Below are positions 50,969 to 58,313 of a stretch of 64,000 nucleotides of DNA, in pieces; position 1 is the first letter of the stretch, and the number at the start of each line of letters is the position of its first letter. The DNA comes from a virus, in IMG/VR virus record IMGVR_UViG_3300028800_000071, positions 16,796 through 80,795 of that record; one strand, 5' to 3'. The notes under the pieces were generated by a model that saw only the letters and a program-made list of their open reading frames with translations, ran no database searches and had not been told where the DNA came from. The translations under genes were made by a program, and so were the position numbers.

Positions 50969-51366
50969 ACGCCGGCAAGAGCGAGGCGCCCGACGAATTC
51001 GAGCGCCTCCGTGATGGCATGGAACGTCCGGTATATGACCGGCGGCCGAGTCCTAAACTAGAACCCGACGCACGCCATGAAGTGGATGATCTGTTGCCCG
51101 ATCTGGGAGATAAACCCCACACAGGCCGCGATGGTGATTGCCATGGTAAGACCCTCCTTGCGTCGGATAGTAGCACAAGCCGGTTGCGCTACGCCATAGG
51201 TCGCATTGGAGCTCGTCTGATCGCTCGGGTCGAGGCAATCGTCATGGCGCTGCCAGAGAACGCCAGGACGGGCCGTGGCGGCTTCCGATGGGGCGATCTG
51301 GCCTGCTGGCTGATCTTCGGCGCCACGGCGGCCTATTTCGTCGGCCGCTCGGTTTTGGGGCGCTAG
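50965..51366 (+). CDS. Protein with C-terminal transmembrane helix, unknown
   Basis: 133 residues, ATGA overlap. Polar, Pro/Arg/Asp-rich first ~75 residues, then a basic helix and a hydrophobic segment L-A-C-W-L-I-F-G-A-T-A-A-Y-F-V-G near the end. Low-complexity middle makes reality less certain, though it fits the spacing of the operon. Confidence 0.4.
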   Translation: MNAGKSEAPDEFERLRDGMERPVYDRRPSPKLEPDARHEVDDLLPDLGDKPHTGRDGDCHGKTLLASDSSTSRLRYAIGRIGARLIARVEAIVMALPENARTGRGGFRWGDLACWLIFGATAAYFVGRSVLGR

Positions 51367-51568
51367 ATATGCACAACGGTGGACAGCCTGTGTATAACTA
51401 CCCCACTTATCCACAGGGTTATCCACAGTCAACCCTGGGTTATGCACAGGTTATGCACAGGCGCTCTAAGGATCGCGCGCCGCGCGTGCGCGCGCTACTA
51501 CTGCTACTACTGACCGTAATTTCTAATTGGTTTACGCGCGAGGCCGCTTTTTCAAAACCTGTGGATAA
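51367..51568. other. Cluster of six DnaA boxes, candidate replication origin
   Basis: Perfect TTATNCACA at 51407-51415, 51419-51427, 51440-51448 and 51451-51459 (plus) and reversed at 51389-51397 (TGTGTATAA) and 51560-51568 (TGTGGATAA); one near-match at 51367-51375. Four boxes lie within 53 bp at 12, 21 and 11 bp spacing, then an AT-richer stretch (51505-51535). This is the design of oriC-like origins where host DnaA opens DNA. Confidence 0.75.
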
Positions 51569-51584
51569 CGGGGATAAGTCATGA
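51369..51584 (+). CDS. Candidate 71-residue Tyr/Pro/Gln-rich protein overlying the DnaA boxes
   Basis: ATG 51369 lies 2 nt after the previous stop; its TGA overlaps the next ATG (ATGA), so the frame fills the whole interval. N-half has Y-P-T-Y-P-Q-G-Y-P-Q, encoded by the DnaA boxes; then a basic patch and a hydrophobic segment L-L-L-L-L-L. The box-driven amino acids mean it may be a by-product of origin sequence. No SD. Confidence 0.35.
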   Translation: MHNGGQPVYNYPTYPQGYPQSTLGYAQVMHRRSKDRAPRVRALLLLLLTVISNWFTREAAFSKPVDNGDKS

Positions 51585-51775
51585 CGCCGGCATTCGAGCG
51601 ACTGCTGCGCGAACGCGCGGCCAGCGCGATCTGGGAGGAGGATCGGAAGCTCTTTGCCCAGGCCGCCGACTTCGCTCGCGATCTCGACCGCTTCATCGTG
51701 GCCTGCGAGGCGTCCCGATCGCCCGGCATGACGATGATCGATCTCGCCAAAGAACTGCGAGCCATGTTCCCATGA
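51581..51775 (+). CDS. Small early protein, unknown
   Basis: 64 residues, ATGA start. Helical, with E-R-L-L-R-E-R-A-A-S-A-I-W and K-E-L-R-A-M-F. Could be a small DNA-binding or adaptor protein adjacent to the origin. Unknown. Confidence 0.5.
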   Translation: MTPAFERLLRERAASAIWEEDRKLFAQAADFARDLDRFIVACEASRSPGMTMIDLAKELRAMFP

Positions 51776-52137
51776 GTGACGATCTGTCGCTCTTTGATTA
51801 CGTGCCGCCCAAACCGCCGGTCGATCTCGCGCGCGACTTCGAGCGCGGCATGGAAGAATCGCAGCGCTCGGCCAACGCCAAGTGGACCGACGACGAGATC
51901 GCGACGGTACGCAAAGCGATCCGCACCGTTGCCGGCCGGCTGCATACCTTCACGACCGATGCCGTCTGGGACGAGCTCGGCGCGGACTTTCCGTTTTCGA
52001 AAGGCATGGCATCGCAACTGCTTGCGATCGTGCACGAAGGCATCATCATCAATACCGGCCGCGTTGACGTATCGCGTCGAGGCGGCAAACACGGCCACGC
52101 TCAACGTCTGAGCGTATGGCAATCAACGCTAAAGTAG
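51772..52137 (+). CDS. Winged-helix-like early protein
   Basis: 121 residues, ATGA overlap. D-D-E-I-A-T-V-R-K-A-I-R then 'F-T-T-D-A-V-W-D-E-L' and 'A-S-Q-L-L-A-I-V-H-E-G-I-I' resemble helix-helix-wing spacing; strongly basic end. It follows the DnaA boxes, so an origin-binding or replication initiator role is possible but speculative. Confidence 0.5.
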   Translation: MSDDLSLFDYVPPKPPVDLARDFERGMEESQRSANAKWTDDEIATVRKAIRTVAGRLHTFTTDAVWDELGADFPFSKGMASQLLAIVHEGIIINTGRVDVSRRGGKHGHAQRLSVWQSTLK

Positions 52138-52145
52138 GAGAATCT

Positions 52146-53048
52146 ATGAAAGAAAAGCATATGCTAGGGCGGGAGGTAATCATGAGCACAACAGCCTTGA
52201 TCTTCGCTCTTGCGATCGCCGGGTGCGGCGGCGCGAAAATGACCCCGGCCCCCGGCCTTACCGGCATAGCCGGGAACGTCATTGCCCAGGGGAGTGACCC
52301 CTCGTCGACGACCTTCGTCTACGTCGTCGATACGTCCACCAATAAACTCTACGTCTATCCCGGCGGCGTCAACAATCCCGCGCCGATCAGAAGCGTGACG
52401 CCAGCTGACAAACCACACGCCGTCGTGACGGACGCGGCCGGCAACGTCTACGTTTCATCGACCGAAAGCGGCGAGATCGAAGTCTATGCCAGCGGCGCAA
52501 CAAGTCTGCTCTACACGATCACCGGGTTGAATCATCCGCAAGCGCTCACGATCGACGGGAACGGCAATCTCTACAGCGCCGACGTGAACGCGAGCGTCAT
52601 CACCGAATTCGCGCCAGGCGGTACGACGCCAATCGCGACGTTCGCGACCAACGCTGCGCCGCTCGGCGGTGTGGCGGTCGATTCGAATGGTACGGTCTAC
52701 GTTGACGAAACGGGTGGCGTGATCGAAGCCTGCAACCCGACGTGCGCAACGCTCCCCGGCGTCACCGGCCCGAGCTCGGCGACCGGCGGTCTAGCCTTCA
52801 CGGGCACGACGCTCAACGTCGCAGGCGGCCGCGTCGTGGCGCATTACGATACCTCAACGTGGACGCTCACGGGTTCGACAACCTACGGCGGCGGCATTGG
52901 CGTCGTGCGCTTCATCACCGCAGCCGGCGGCGTGCTCTCGGTGCCGTTTGCATCGTCATCGCTCGCGCCATCGGCCGTCTACGTCTCCAGCGGTCAAACG
53001 ATCACCAATAGTCTGCACGTTCCCTACGGCGCGGCGATCGGGCCGTAA
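52146..53048 (+). CDS. NHL-repeat beta-propeller lipoprotein
   Basis: 300 residues from ATG 52146 (SD within GTAGGAGAATCT); ATG 52182 with GGGAGG is an alternative. Lipobox L-A-I-A-G-C. The mature part has repeats of 'L-Y-V-Y-P-G-G ... A-G-N-V-Y-V-S' then 'I-E-V-Y-A-S-G-A', 'G-N-L-Y-S-A-D' and 'G-T-V-Y-V-D-E', typical of NHL/SMP30-like six-bladed propellers. Such surface lipoproteins are rare on phages. Could be a host-acquired surface modifier or immunity factor. Confidence 0.7.
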   Translation: MKEKHMLGREVIMSTTALIFALAIAGCGGAKMTPAPGLTGIAGNVIAQGSDPSSTTFVYVVDTSTNKLYVYPGGVNNPAPIRSVTPADKPHAVVTDAAGNVYVSSTESGEIEVYASGATSLLYTITGLNHPQALTIDGNGNLYSADVNASVITEFAPGGTTPIATFATNAAPLGGVAVDSNGTVYVDETGGVIEACNPTCATLPGVTGPSSATGGLAFTGTTLNVAGGRVVAHYDTSTWTLTGSTTYGGGIGVVRFITAAGGVLSVPFASSSLAPSAVYVSSGQTITNSLHVPYGAAIGP

Positions 53049-53076
53049 CACTAGCGCTTCTCATGAGGTTGTCAAA

Positions 53077-54285
53077 ATGAATCTCCGCAAACTCCCGCTC
53101 TACGCCGGCGCGGTCGCGATGATCTTCGCGGCGCTCGCGCTACTTGGCAGCAACGGAGGCAATCCGTTCACCGGCAAGCCAACCCCGTCGCCGTCGGCGT
53201 CGGCATCGCCAACTCCAACGCCGCAACCGACGCCGACGCCGATCATTAGTCATATCCCGCGAGTGACCGGCACGTATTGGCTCGGTAAATGCCAAGTCTA
53301 CAACGGCAAGAAGCGTCAACCCGATCCGATCGCCAACGCGATTCTTTCGCAATACGGGACCGACCCCAATGGTCCGAGCGTGATCGCAACCGCAGCGCCG
53401 CACGTCACGTTTTCGTCTGGCGACAACGCCGGCCTTGAGGTCGTCAATCTCGCAAACAACAGCACGCCGATGCTCACAATCAACACCGTGCCCGGGGGGC
53501 ACAGCCCGCCCTTCTCTCCCGGTGCGTACGGCGGCGGTTCGAATGCACAGATCCCGTGGTGCTCGACGACGAGTCTGCCGGGTTGTCCGAATGGTCCGTT
53601 TCAGATCGAGAATACCAACGCGCCGAACGATCACGATCAGTACGGCAGCGGCGACGGCCATACGGCCGTGCTCAATCAAGATACGTGCGTGCTGTATCAA
53701 GCCGGCGGTGCTCGGTGGGCCAACACCGGCGGCAGCAACGGCACGTTCTCTGCCTACAACGGATTCACCGATAACCTTTTCACCGATTACGATCATCAAG
53801 GCACGCCGTGGTCGCAGAACAAGGGCGACAACGTAACGGTGAGCGGTACGGGCGTCGTCAACTTCACGGATTACGACGACGACTTCGGAGCGAGGACGAT
53901 CAATCACCCGATCGGCATGATCTTGCCAACGTCGGTCGTCGTTTGTTACAACACGTGCGGGTCAATGGGCGTGAACTATTCGCCTGGCACCGGCGGTGAT
54001 GGCGCGTGTAGCGTTGGTCCGACGAAGTGTTTTATCTACGGCGATATCGTGTGGTTGCCGCTTACGTATATCTGTCCGACCGGCGACGATTGGACGTATA
54101 AGTTCTGCTTGCAACTCAAGACACAAGGGGCGGTCGTGCAGGACACGGGGTCGAGTCCGACGTTTCGATTCGGGTATGGGTTGGACGGAACGCATACGTA
54201 CGACCCGACGTTGTGGTCGTACATTCACAGCCTGCCGTTGTCGGCGTTCGTGCTCGCCTGTCGCGGATGCTTAACGCCCCCGTAA
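53077..54285 (+). CDS. Exported or membrane-anchored protein with Pro/Thr linker
   Basis: 402 residues from ATG 53077. Signal anchor or signal peptide (about 8-26), Pro/Thr/Ser linker (35-56), then a Gly/Asn/Asp-rich extracytoplasmic domain with about ten Cys (likely disulfides). D-H-D-Q-Y-G-S-G-D-G-H, W-L-P-L-T-Y-I-C-P-T-G-D-D strands. No known family. Immediately after the NHL lipoprotein. Confidence 0.55.
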   Translation: MNLRKLPLYAGAVAMIFAALALLGSNGGNPFTGKPTPSPSASASPTPTPQPTPTPIISHIPRVTGTYWLGKCQVYNGKKRQPDPIANAILSQYGTDPNGPSVIATAAPHVTFSSGDNAGLEVVNLANNSTPMLTINTVPGGHSPPFSPGAYGGGSNAQIPWCSTTSLPGCPNGPFQIENTNAPNDHDQYGSGDGHTAVLNQDTCVLYQAGGARWANTGGSNGTFSAYNGFTDNLFTDYDHQGTPWSQNKGDNVTVSGTGVVNFTDYDDDFGARTINHPIGMILPTSVVVCYNTCGSMGVNYSPGTGGDGACSVGPTKCFIYGDIVWLPLTYICPTGDDWTYKFCLQLKTQGAVVQDTGSSPTFRFGYGLDGTHTYDPTLWSYIHSLPLSAFVLACRGCLTPP

Positions 54286-54491
54286 TGCTGCTTATGACCC
54301 TGATCGGGTGGAGTCTCGCGGCCTACTTCGCAATGGCGGTGTGGGCCGCGGCTCTACGGTACGTCAAAATCAAAGAGCGCGTCGAGCGGGCATTGCAGAT
54401 CGCGCGAGCGCATACCGACTGCGGCGGCATTGATCGCAACTGCTGGTGCAGTCGAATCATGACGGCGCTAACGATGGAGAAAGCCGAATGA
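54285..54491 (+). CDS. Small single-span membrane protein
   Basis: 68 residues from ATG 54285 (TAATG overlap). One transmembrane helix (I-G-W-S-L-A-A-Y-F-A-M-A-V-W-A-A-A), a basic helix and a C-x(n)-C-W-C tail. Unknown. Confidence 0.5.
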   Translation: MLLMTLIGWSLAAYFAMAVWAAALRYVKIKERVERALQIARAHTDCGGIDRNCWCSRIMTALTMEKAE

Positions 54492-54775
54492 AACGATTCA
54501 TCGACTATTGGAGCTACGACGATAATTTCGGGCATCACTTTGCGTGGGGCGCGTTAGCGTTGGTGATCTTCGTCGTAGCGGCGATCATCGGCGTGATCTT
54601 TATGGTCGCGACGGCGTTCGCTTCGACGCCGGCCGCTACGCCGACGCCGTGCGGCGGGTACGATTGTCGCGGGACGGCAACCCCGCAGCCTGGCCAGACG
54701 GCAGCGCCATATACGCACGAATGCAATCTCGGGTGGGACGAACCGTGCTTCCCGCTGCCGAGCCCGACGCCATGA
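54488..54775 (+). CDS. Membrane protein with Cys-rich periplasmic tail
   Basis: 95 residues, ATGA start. One transmembrane helix (about 20-42) and a Pro/Thr/Cys-rich external tail (C-G-G-Y-D-C-R, C-N-L-G-W, P-C-F). The Pro/Thr style resembles the preceding exported proteins. Unknown. Confidence 0.5.
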   Translation: MKRFIDYWSYDDNFGHHFAWGALALVIFVVAAIIGVIFMVATAFASTPAATPTPCGGYDCRGTATPQPGQTAAPYTHECNLGWDEPCFPLPSPTP

Positions 54776-54951
54776 ACGACGAACAGGGCTTTCGTACCGG
54801 CGCCTGGCTGTGCTTCTTGGCGCTCGCGATCGTTTTCGGGTCCGTCGCCGGCGCCATGATTTCCCTGCCGCCGTTCGATCTCGCTGCGGTCGGCTATATG
54901 CTCGGGATCGCAGGCGTATCGGCATTGCTGGCGATCGCGGTGAGGCCATGA
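54772..54951 (+). CDS. Small two-span membrane protein
   Basis: 59 residues from ATG 54772. Two hydrophobic helices (G-A-W-L-C-F-L-A-L-A-I-V-F-G and A-A-V-G-Y-M-L-G-I-A-G-V). Ends overlapping RusA by 4 nt. Fifth consecutive exported or membrane gene. Confidence 0.5.
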   Translation: MNDEQGFRTGAWLCFLALAIVFGSVAGAMISLPPFDLAAVGYMLGIAGVSALLAIAVRP

Positions 54952-55526
54952 CGGCCGAAGCCTTTACGGAGCAGCAGATGGGCGGCGAACGCGAACCGTT
55001 CCTGTCGATCTTTATCCCCGGCGAACCGTACCCGAAAGGGTCGCTCACGCCCATTACGCAGGGCACGCGTCTCGTCTACGACAAGCGCTTGAAACGTATG
55101 GGCAAGAAGCCGATCATCCGAATGCTGCCGGCGCACGATAAGTTGCGTAAGGACGGGACGCGCGGCGATGCGCGCAAGCGAGCGGAGATATGGACGCTTC
55201 ACGTCACGACGGCCTTCAACGTCTGGCAACTGACGCATAAGCGCGTGCCGGGCGACGACGAGGCGATCCGCGCGGAGCTCGTATTCGTTTTGCCGCGCCC
55301 GCCATCGCGCAAGAAGGCGAAGTATCCGAACCGCAAACCTGATCTCGATAAGCTCGCGCGTTGCGTCTATGATTGCGCCGTGCGGGCGAAGGTGCTCGGT
55401 GAGGATTCGCGCATCGTCAAGCAGCAGCATGAGAAGATCTTCCCGATCGAGCTCGTATATCCGCAGTACAATCCCGATACGGCCTTCCTGCCGACCGGCG
55501 TTCACGTCAAGTTGTGGGTTCTGTGA
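54948..55526 (+). CDS. RusA-like Holliday junction resolvase
   Basis: 192 residues. RusA signature R-K-P-D-L-D-K-L-A-R-C-V-Y-D (129-142) with catalytic Asp candidates D132, D134 and D142, then E-D-S (152-154). N-terminus is an S-I-F-I-P-G-E-P-Y-P-K strand as in the family. Resolves recombination or replication branches before packaging. Longer than E. coli RusA (120 aa) owing to an insertion around residues 45-80. Confidence 0.8.
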   Translation: MTAEAFTEQQMGGEREPFLSIFIPGEPYPKGSLTPITQGTRLVYDKRLKRMGKKPIIRMLPAHDKLRKDGTRGDARKRAEIWTLHVTTAFNVWQLTHKRVPGDDEAIRAELVFVLPRPPSRKKAKYPNRKPDLDKLARCVYDCAVRAKVLGEDSRIVKQQHEKIFPIELVYPQYNPDTAFLPTGVHVKLWVL

Positions 55527-55801
55527 ACGAGGTCCGCTTCGTGCAATCGTTTGATCGGCGCGCGATCCCGTTGACGCACGTCTACGCTCGCGATCAGCTG
55601 CTAACATTCTATACGCGCACCCCGTTCGGAGGCACGACGCATCGGCATGAGCCGCGCCCGCGTACTATCTGTGGGCAGGTCATCGTGAAGCCGCGCGATC
55701 TGGCGTATCCGATCGGCACCATGTGCGAGCGGTGCGAATCGCTGCTCGACGACGGCAAAGTCCCGTCGGGGCCGATCGAAGTCGCGGAGTGGTTCGGGTG
55801 A
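55523..55801 (+). CDS. Small protein, unknown
   Basis: 92 residues, GTG start. C-G-Q and C-E-R-C pairs suggest a zinc ribbon; N-terminal R-R-A-I-P-L-T-H-V-Y. Overlaps both neighbours (GTGA). Unknown. Confidence 0.5.
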   Translation: MNEVRFVQSFDRRAIPLTHVYARDQLLTFYTRTPFGGTTHRHEPRPRTICGQVIVKPRDLAYPIGTMCERCESLLDDGKVPSGPIEVAEWFG

Positions 55802-56265
55802 TAAAACTCGTGATCGTGCCGGTGCCATTCGACGAAGCCTGCGCCTTCGTGCGTAAGCATCATCGGCATCATCGCTCGCCGCCGGGCGCAAAGTTTTCGA
55901 TCGGCGTGGCGCTCAATATCGACAACCGGCAACTTGAATCGATGATCGTCGGGGTGGCAATGGTCGGGCGTCCGGTCGCGCGCTCCTACGACGACGGGTG
56001 GACGCTGGAGATCATTCGGTGCGCCACGGACGGCACCAAGAATGCGTGCTCGGCCCTCTATCGCGCAGCTGCGCGAGCGGCGTTCGCGATGGGTTATCGC
56101 AAGGTCATCACGTACACGCGCACGGACGAAGGCGGCGCATCGTTGCGGGGATCTGGATTCAAATGCGTCGCGCAACGGCCGGCGCGATCTTGGGATACGC
56201 CAAGCCGGCCGCGCGTCGATAAGAGCGAGCCGCACGAACGGCTACTGTGGGAGGTTGTCGCGTGA
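55798..56265 (+). CDS. GNAT-fold phage protein, XF1762-like
   Basis: 155 residues, GTG in GTGA overlap. Pattern 'H-H-R-H-H-R-S-P-P-G-A-K-F-S-I-G' then 'G-V-A-M-V-G-R-P-V-A-R', E-I-I-R-C-A-T-D-G-T, 'N-A-C-S-A-L-Y' and 'Y-R-K-V-I-T-Y-T' is the phage XF1762 family, a GNAT relative. The E and the terminal T-Y-T are conserved in GNAT acyl-CoA proteins. Possible nucleotide, DNA or protein acetyltransferase. Confidence 0.7.
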   Translation: MIKLVIVPVPFDEACAFVRKHHRHHRSPPGAKFSIGVALNIDNRQLESMIVGVAMVGRPVARSYDDGWTLEIIRCATDGTKNACSALYRAAARAAFAMGYRKVITYTRTDEGGASLRGSGFKCVAQRPARSWDTPSRPRVDKSEPHERLLWEVVA

Positions 56266-56624
56266 GCGATCTGATCGCTCGGCTAAAGAACGAGCGCGCC
56301 GTGCTCGACGATCGCATCCGTGCGCTCGAAGCCGGTCAACCCGAGCCGCGGCGCCCGCACGATTGGCGCGGCTACGAGCTCGAAGGCCTGATCTGCGCCA
56401 ACTGCTCTGCGCTCTTGCGCGGTATGGTTGATATGAGCCAGGGATGGCCGGGTTACTGCGACGAGTGGGAAGGGCCGCGCCTCTCCGGTTACTTGGACAA
56501 TCTGCACCAGGCGAAGTACGAGCTCCACGATATCAAAGAGCGCATCGAAGGACTTGAGATTCGCGCGCCGATGCAAGAATGGCGGCGGCGCCTGCATTAC
56601 GTTCGAACCGGAGAGTGGACGTGA
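56262..56624 (+). CDS. Early protein with coiled coil and Cys pair
   Basis: 120 residues, GTG overlap. N-terminal helix (D-L-I-A-R-L-K-N-E-R-A-V-L), C-A-N-C centre, then a C-terminal charged helix (K-Y-E-L-H-D-I-K-E-R-I-E-G-L). Ends in GTGA overlap with the methyltransferase gene. Unknown. Confidence 0.5.
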   Translation: MSDLIARLKNERAVLDDRIRALEAGQPEPRRPHDWRGYELEGLICANCSALLRGMVDMSQGWPGYCDEWEGPRLSGYLDNLHQAKYELHDIKERIEGLEIRAPMQEWRRRLHYVRTGEWT

Positions 56625-58108
56625 GATACGCCACGGTGTGCAGCGGCATCGGTGCGCCCGAGGTCGCGTTCGGCCAACTCGGTTGGACGTGCGCCTTCGC
56701 ATCGGAGATCGATCGCTTCGCGCGCGCCGTCTATACGCACCATTACCCCGACACGCCGTTGTACGGCGACTTCACCAAGATTACGGAGGAAGAACTTGGA
56801 CGAGCAGGATCAGTTGACGTTCTCATTGCCGGAACTCCATGCCAGGACTTCTCTGTCGCGGGACTTCGAGCGGGGCTTGCTGGAGATCGCGGTAACCTCA
56901 CCATCGAGTTTCTGCGTCTCGTTGAACGACTTGAGCCCCGCTGGCTGGTTTACGAGAACGTGCCCGGACTATTGTCGATTGACGGAGGACGGGCGTTTGG
57001 AATCTTTATCGGGAGCTTGGGGCAACTCGGGTATGGGACCGCTTACCGGATTCTTGACGCTCGACACTTCGGAGTCCCACAACGACGCCGTAGAGTGTTC
57101 CTTGTCGGACATATTGGAGGCGCATGGCAACGTGCCGCAGCGGTACTTTTTGAGCGCCAAAGCCTGTCGCGGTATTCTCAAGAGAGCCGAGAAGCGCGGG
57201 CGCACGCTGCCGCCCTTACTGCAAACAGCGTTGGAGCAGGCGTTGGCGCAGACGACAACTCCGCACAAGCCGGGCACCTCGTAGGACCGTTGCAGGGCGC
57301 ATCGGAACGCGCCGGCCATCGCATCGGTGCCGACGAAGCCGCATCCGGCCAGCTGATCGCGCACACGTTGCGCGGCGACGGCTTCGACGCAAGCGAGGAT
57401 GGCACCGGACGCGGCACGCCCATCGTCGTTGCCGGAACGATCGGTGCCGAAATGGGACGCAATCGCGGCCTTGGCAGCGAGCAAGAGATCGATTTGATCG
57501 TGATCGACCCGAATCAAGTGACGAGCGCCGGCAATCGGTCGAACCCGCAGCCCGGCGATCCGTCGCATCCGCTCCCGGCCGATAAGCCGCCGCTCATTGC
57601 GTTCTCGAATACGGCGGGTGATACGGCGCTTGGCGCCGGCGACGACGCGCCGCCGATCACGGCACGTAAGGGAGATCCCGGCATGATCGCCTTCTCGTCG
57701 AAAGATAACGGGCGCGATGCCGTCGCTGATCTCGCGCCAACGCTTCGCCGCATGGGGCACGACGCCGCCGATCAGAACGGTGGCGGGCAGCTGGCGGTCG
57801 CGTTTCAATGCCACGGCACGAACGTCGGGGAAATGGGCGCCGTGCGATCGGGCAACGGCGGCGTAACGGGCGGCGTGCCGTTCGTCGAGCTCGGCGCCCT
57901 TGCGGGCGTACGACGCCTCACGCCGGTCGAATGCGAGCGCCTCATGAGCTTCCCCGACGGGTACACGGACGTGATCTATCGCAAGAAGCCGGCGGCCGAC
58001 GGCAACCGGCATCGCGCGCTCGGCAACAGCATGGTCGTGAACGTGGTTTCCTGGATTGGGAAACGCATCGAGCTCGTCGAAAGGCTGGCTCATGGCGAGG
58101 CTTCATAA
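56621..58108 (+). CDS. C5 cytosine DNA methyltransferase
   Basis: 495 residues, GTG in GTGA overlap. Motif I C-S-G-I-G-A-P (7-13), catalytic Cys74 in motif IV G-T-P-C-Q-D-F-S, motif VI E-N-V (112-114), motif VIII P-Q-R-R-R-R-V-F (153-160), motif IX R-R-L-T-P-V-E-C-E-R-L near 430, motif X G-N-S-M-V-V-N-V. All catalytic motifs are complete. A long Gly/Ala/Asp-rich segment (about 190-400) replaces the usual target recognition domain length, so specificity cannot be told. Solitary phage methylase: no restriction enzyme adjacent. Its frame +1 contains a second conserved-looking ORF (56796). Confidence 0.85.
   Translation: MRYATVCSGIGAPEVAFGQLGWTCAFASEIDRFARAVYTHHYPDTPLYGDFTKITEEELGRAGSVDVLIAGTPCQDFSVAGLRAGLAGDRGNLTIEFLRLVERLEPRWLVYENVPGLLSIDGGRAFGIFIGSLGQLGYGTAYRILDARHFGVPQRRRRVFLVGHIGGAWQRAAAVLFERQSLSRYSQESREARAHAAALTANSVGAGVGADDNSAQAGHLVGPLQGASERAGHRIGADEAASGQLIAHTLRGDGFDASEDGTGRGTPIVVAGTIGAEMGRNRGLGSEQEIDLIVIDPNQVTSAGNRSNPQPGDPSHPLPADKPPLIAFSNTAGDTALGAGDDAPPITARKGDPGMIAFSSKDNGRDAVADLAPTLRRMGHDAADQNGGGQLAVAFQCHGTNVGEMGAVRSGNGGVTGGVPFVELGALAGVRRLTPVECERLMSFPDGYTDVIYRKKPAADGNRHRALGNSMVVNVVSWIGKRIELVERLAHGEAS
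56796..57284 (+). CDS. Gene overprinted inside the methyltransferase (+1 frame)
   Basis: 162 residues from TTG 56796, 6 nt after GGAGG (56785-56789), wholly within the methyltransferase but one base shifted. The frame stays open for 489 nt and is protein-like: 'Q-L-T-F-S-L-P-E-L-H-A-R', C-P-D-Y-C, 'G-N-S-G-M-G-P-L-T-G-F-L', C-S-L-S-D-I-L-E, and Y-F-L-S-A-K-A-C-R-G-I-L-K-R-A-E-K-R-G. I recognise the C-S-L-S-D-I-L-E and F-L-S-x-K-A-C-x-G-I-L-x-R-A-x-K-R-G pattern from phage proteins in which no overlapping methylase is needed, which favours reality; a methyltransferase-derived shadow remains possible. Function unknown. Confidence 0.6.
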   Translation: MDEQDQLTFSLPELHARTSLSRDFERGLLEIAVTSPSSFCVSLNDLSPAGWFTRTCPDYCRLTEDGRLESLSGAWGNSGMGPLTGFLTLDTSESHNDAVECSLSDILEAHGNVPQRYFLSAKACRGILKRAEKRGRTLPPLLQTALEQALAQTTTPHKPGTS

Positions 58109-58313
58109 CTTTGAAGGCTGGACGACAAGTGAGGCGCTCACGATCGCGCAAGCGCACGTGCTCGATATGATGCCCGACGGTGCGCACGGCGAGATCACCG
58201 AAGTTTCGATCTGCCGCGATTGCGAAACGATGCACGTCGAAGCGAACGTCACGCTCATGGGCCGGCCGCGCTTCCTGATCGTCAACCTGTCGGCGGGAGA
58301 TATCGAGCTATGA
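58092..58313 (+). CDS. Small protein with Cys pair
   Basis: 73 residues from ATG 58092, overlapping the methyltransferase end by 17 nt. Helix then strands; C-R-D-C-E-T-M-H as possible zinc half-site; L-I-V-N-L-S-A-G-D-I. Overlaps the next gene by 4 nt. Unknown. Confidence 0.5.
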   Translation: MARLHNFEGWTTSEALTIAQAHVLDMMPDGAHGEITEVSICRDCETMHVEANVTLMGRPRFLIVNLSAGDIEL

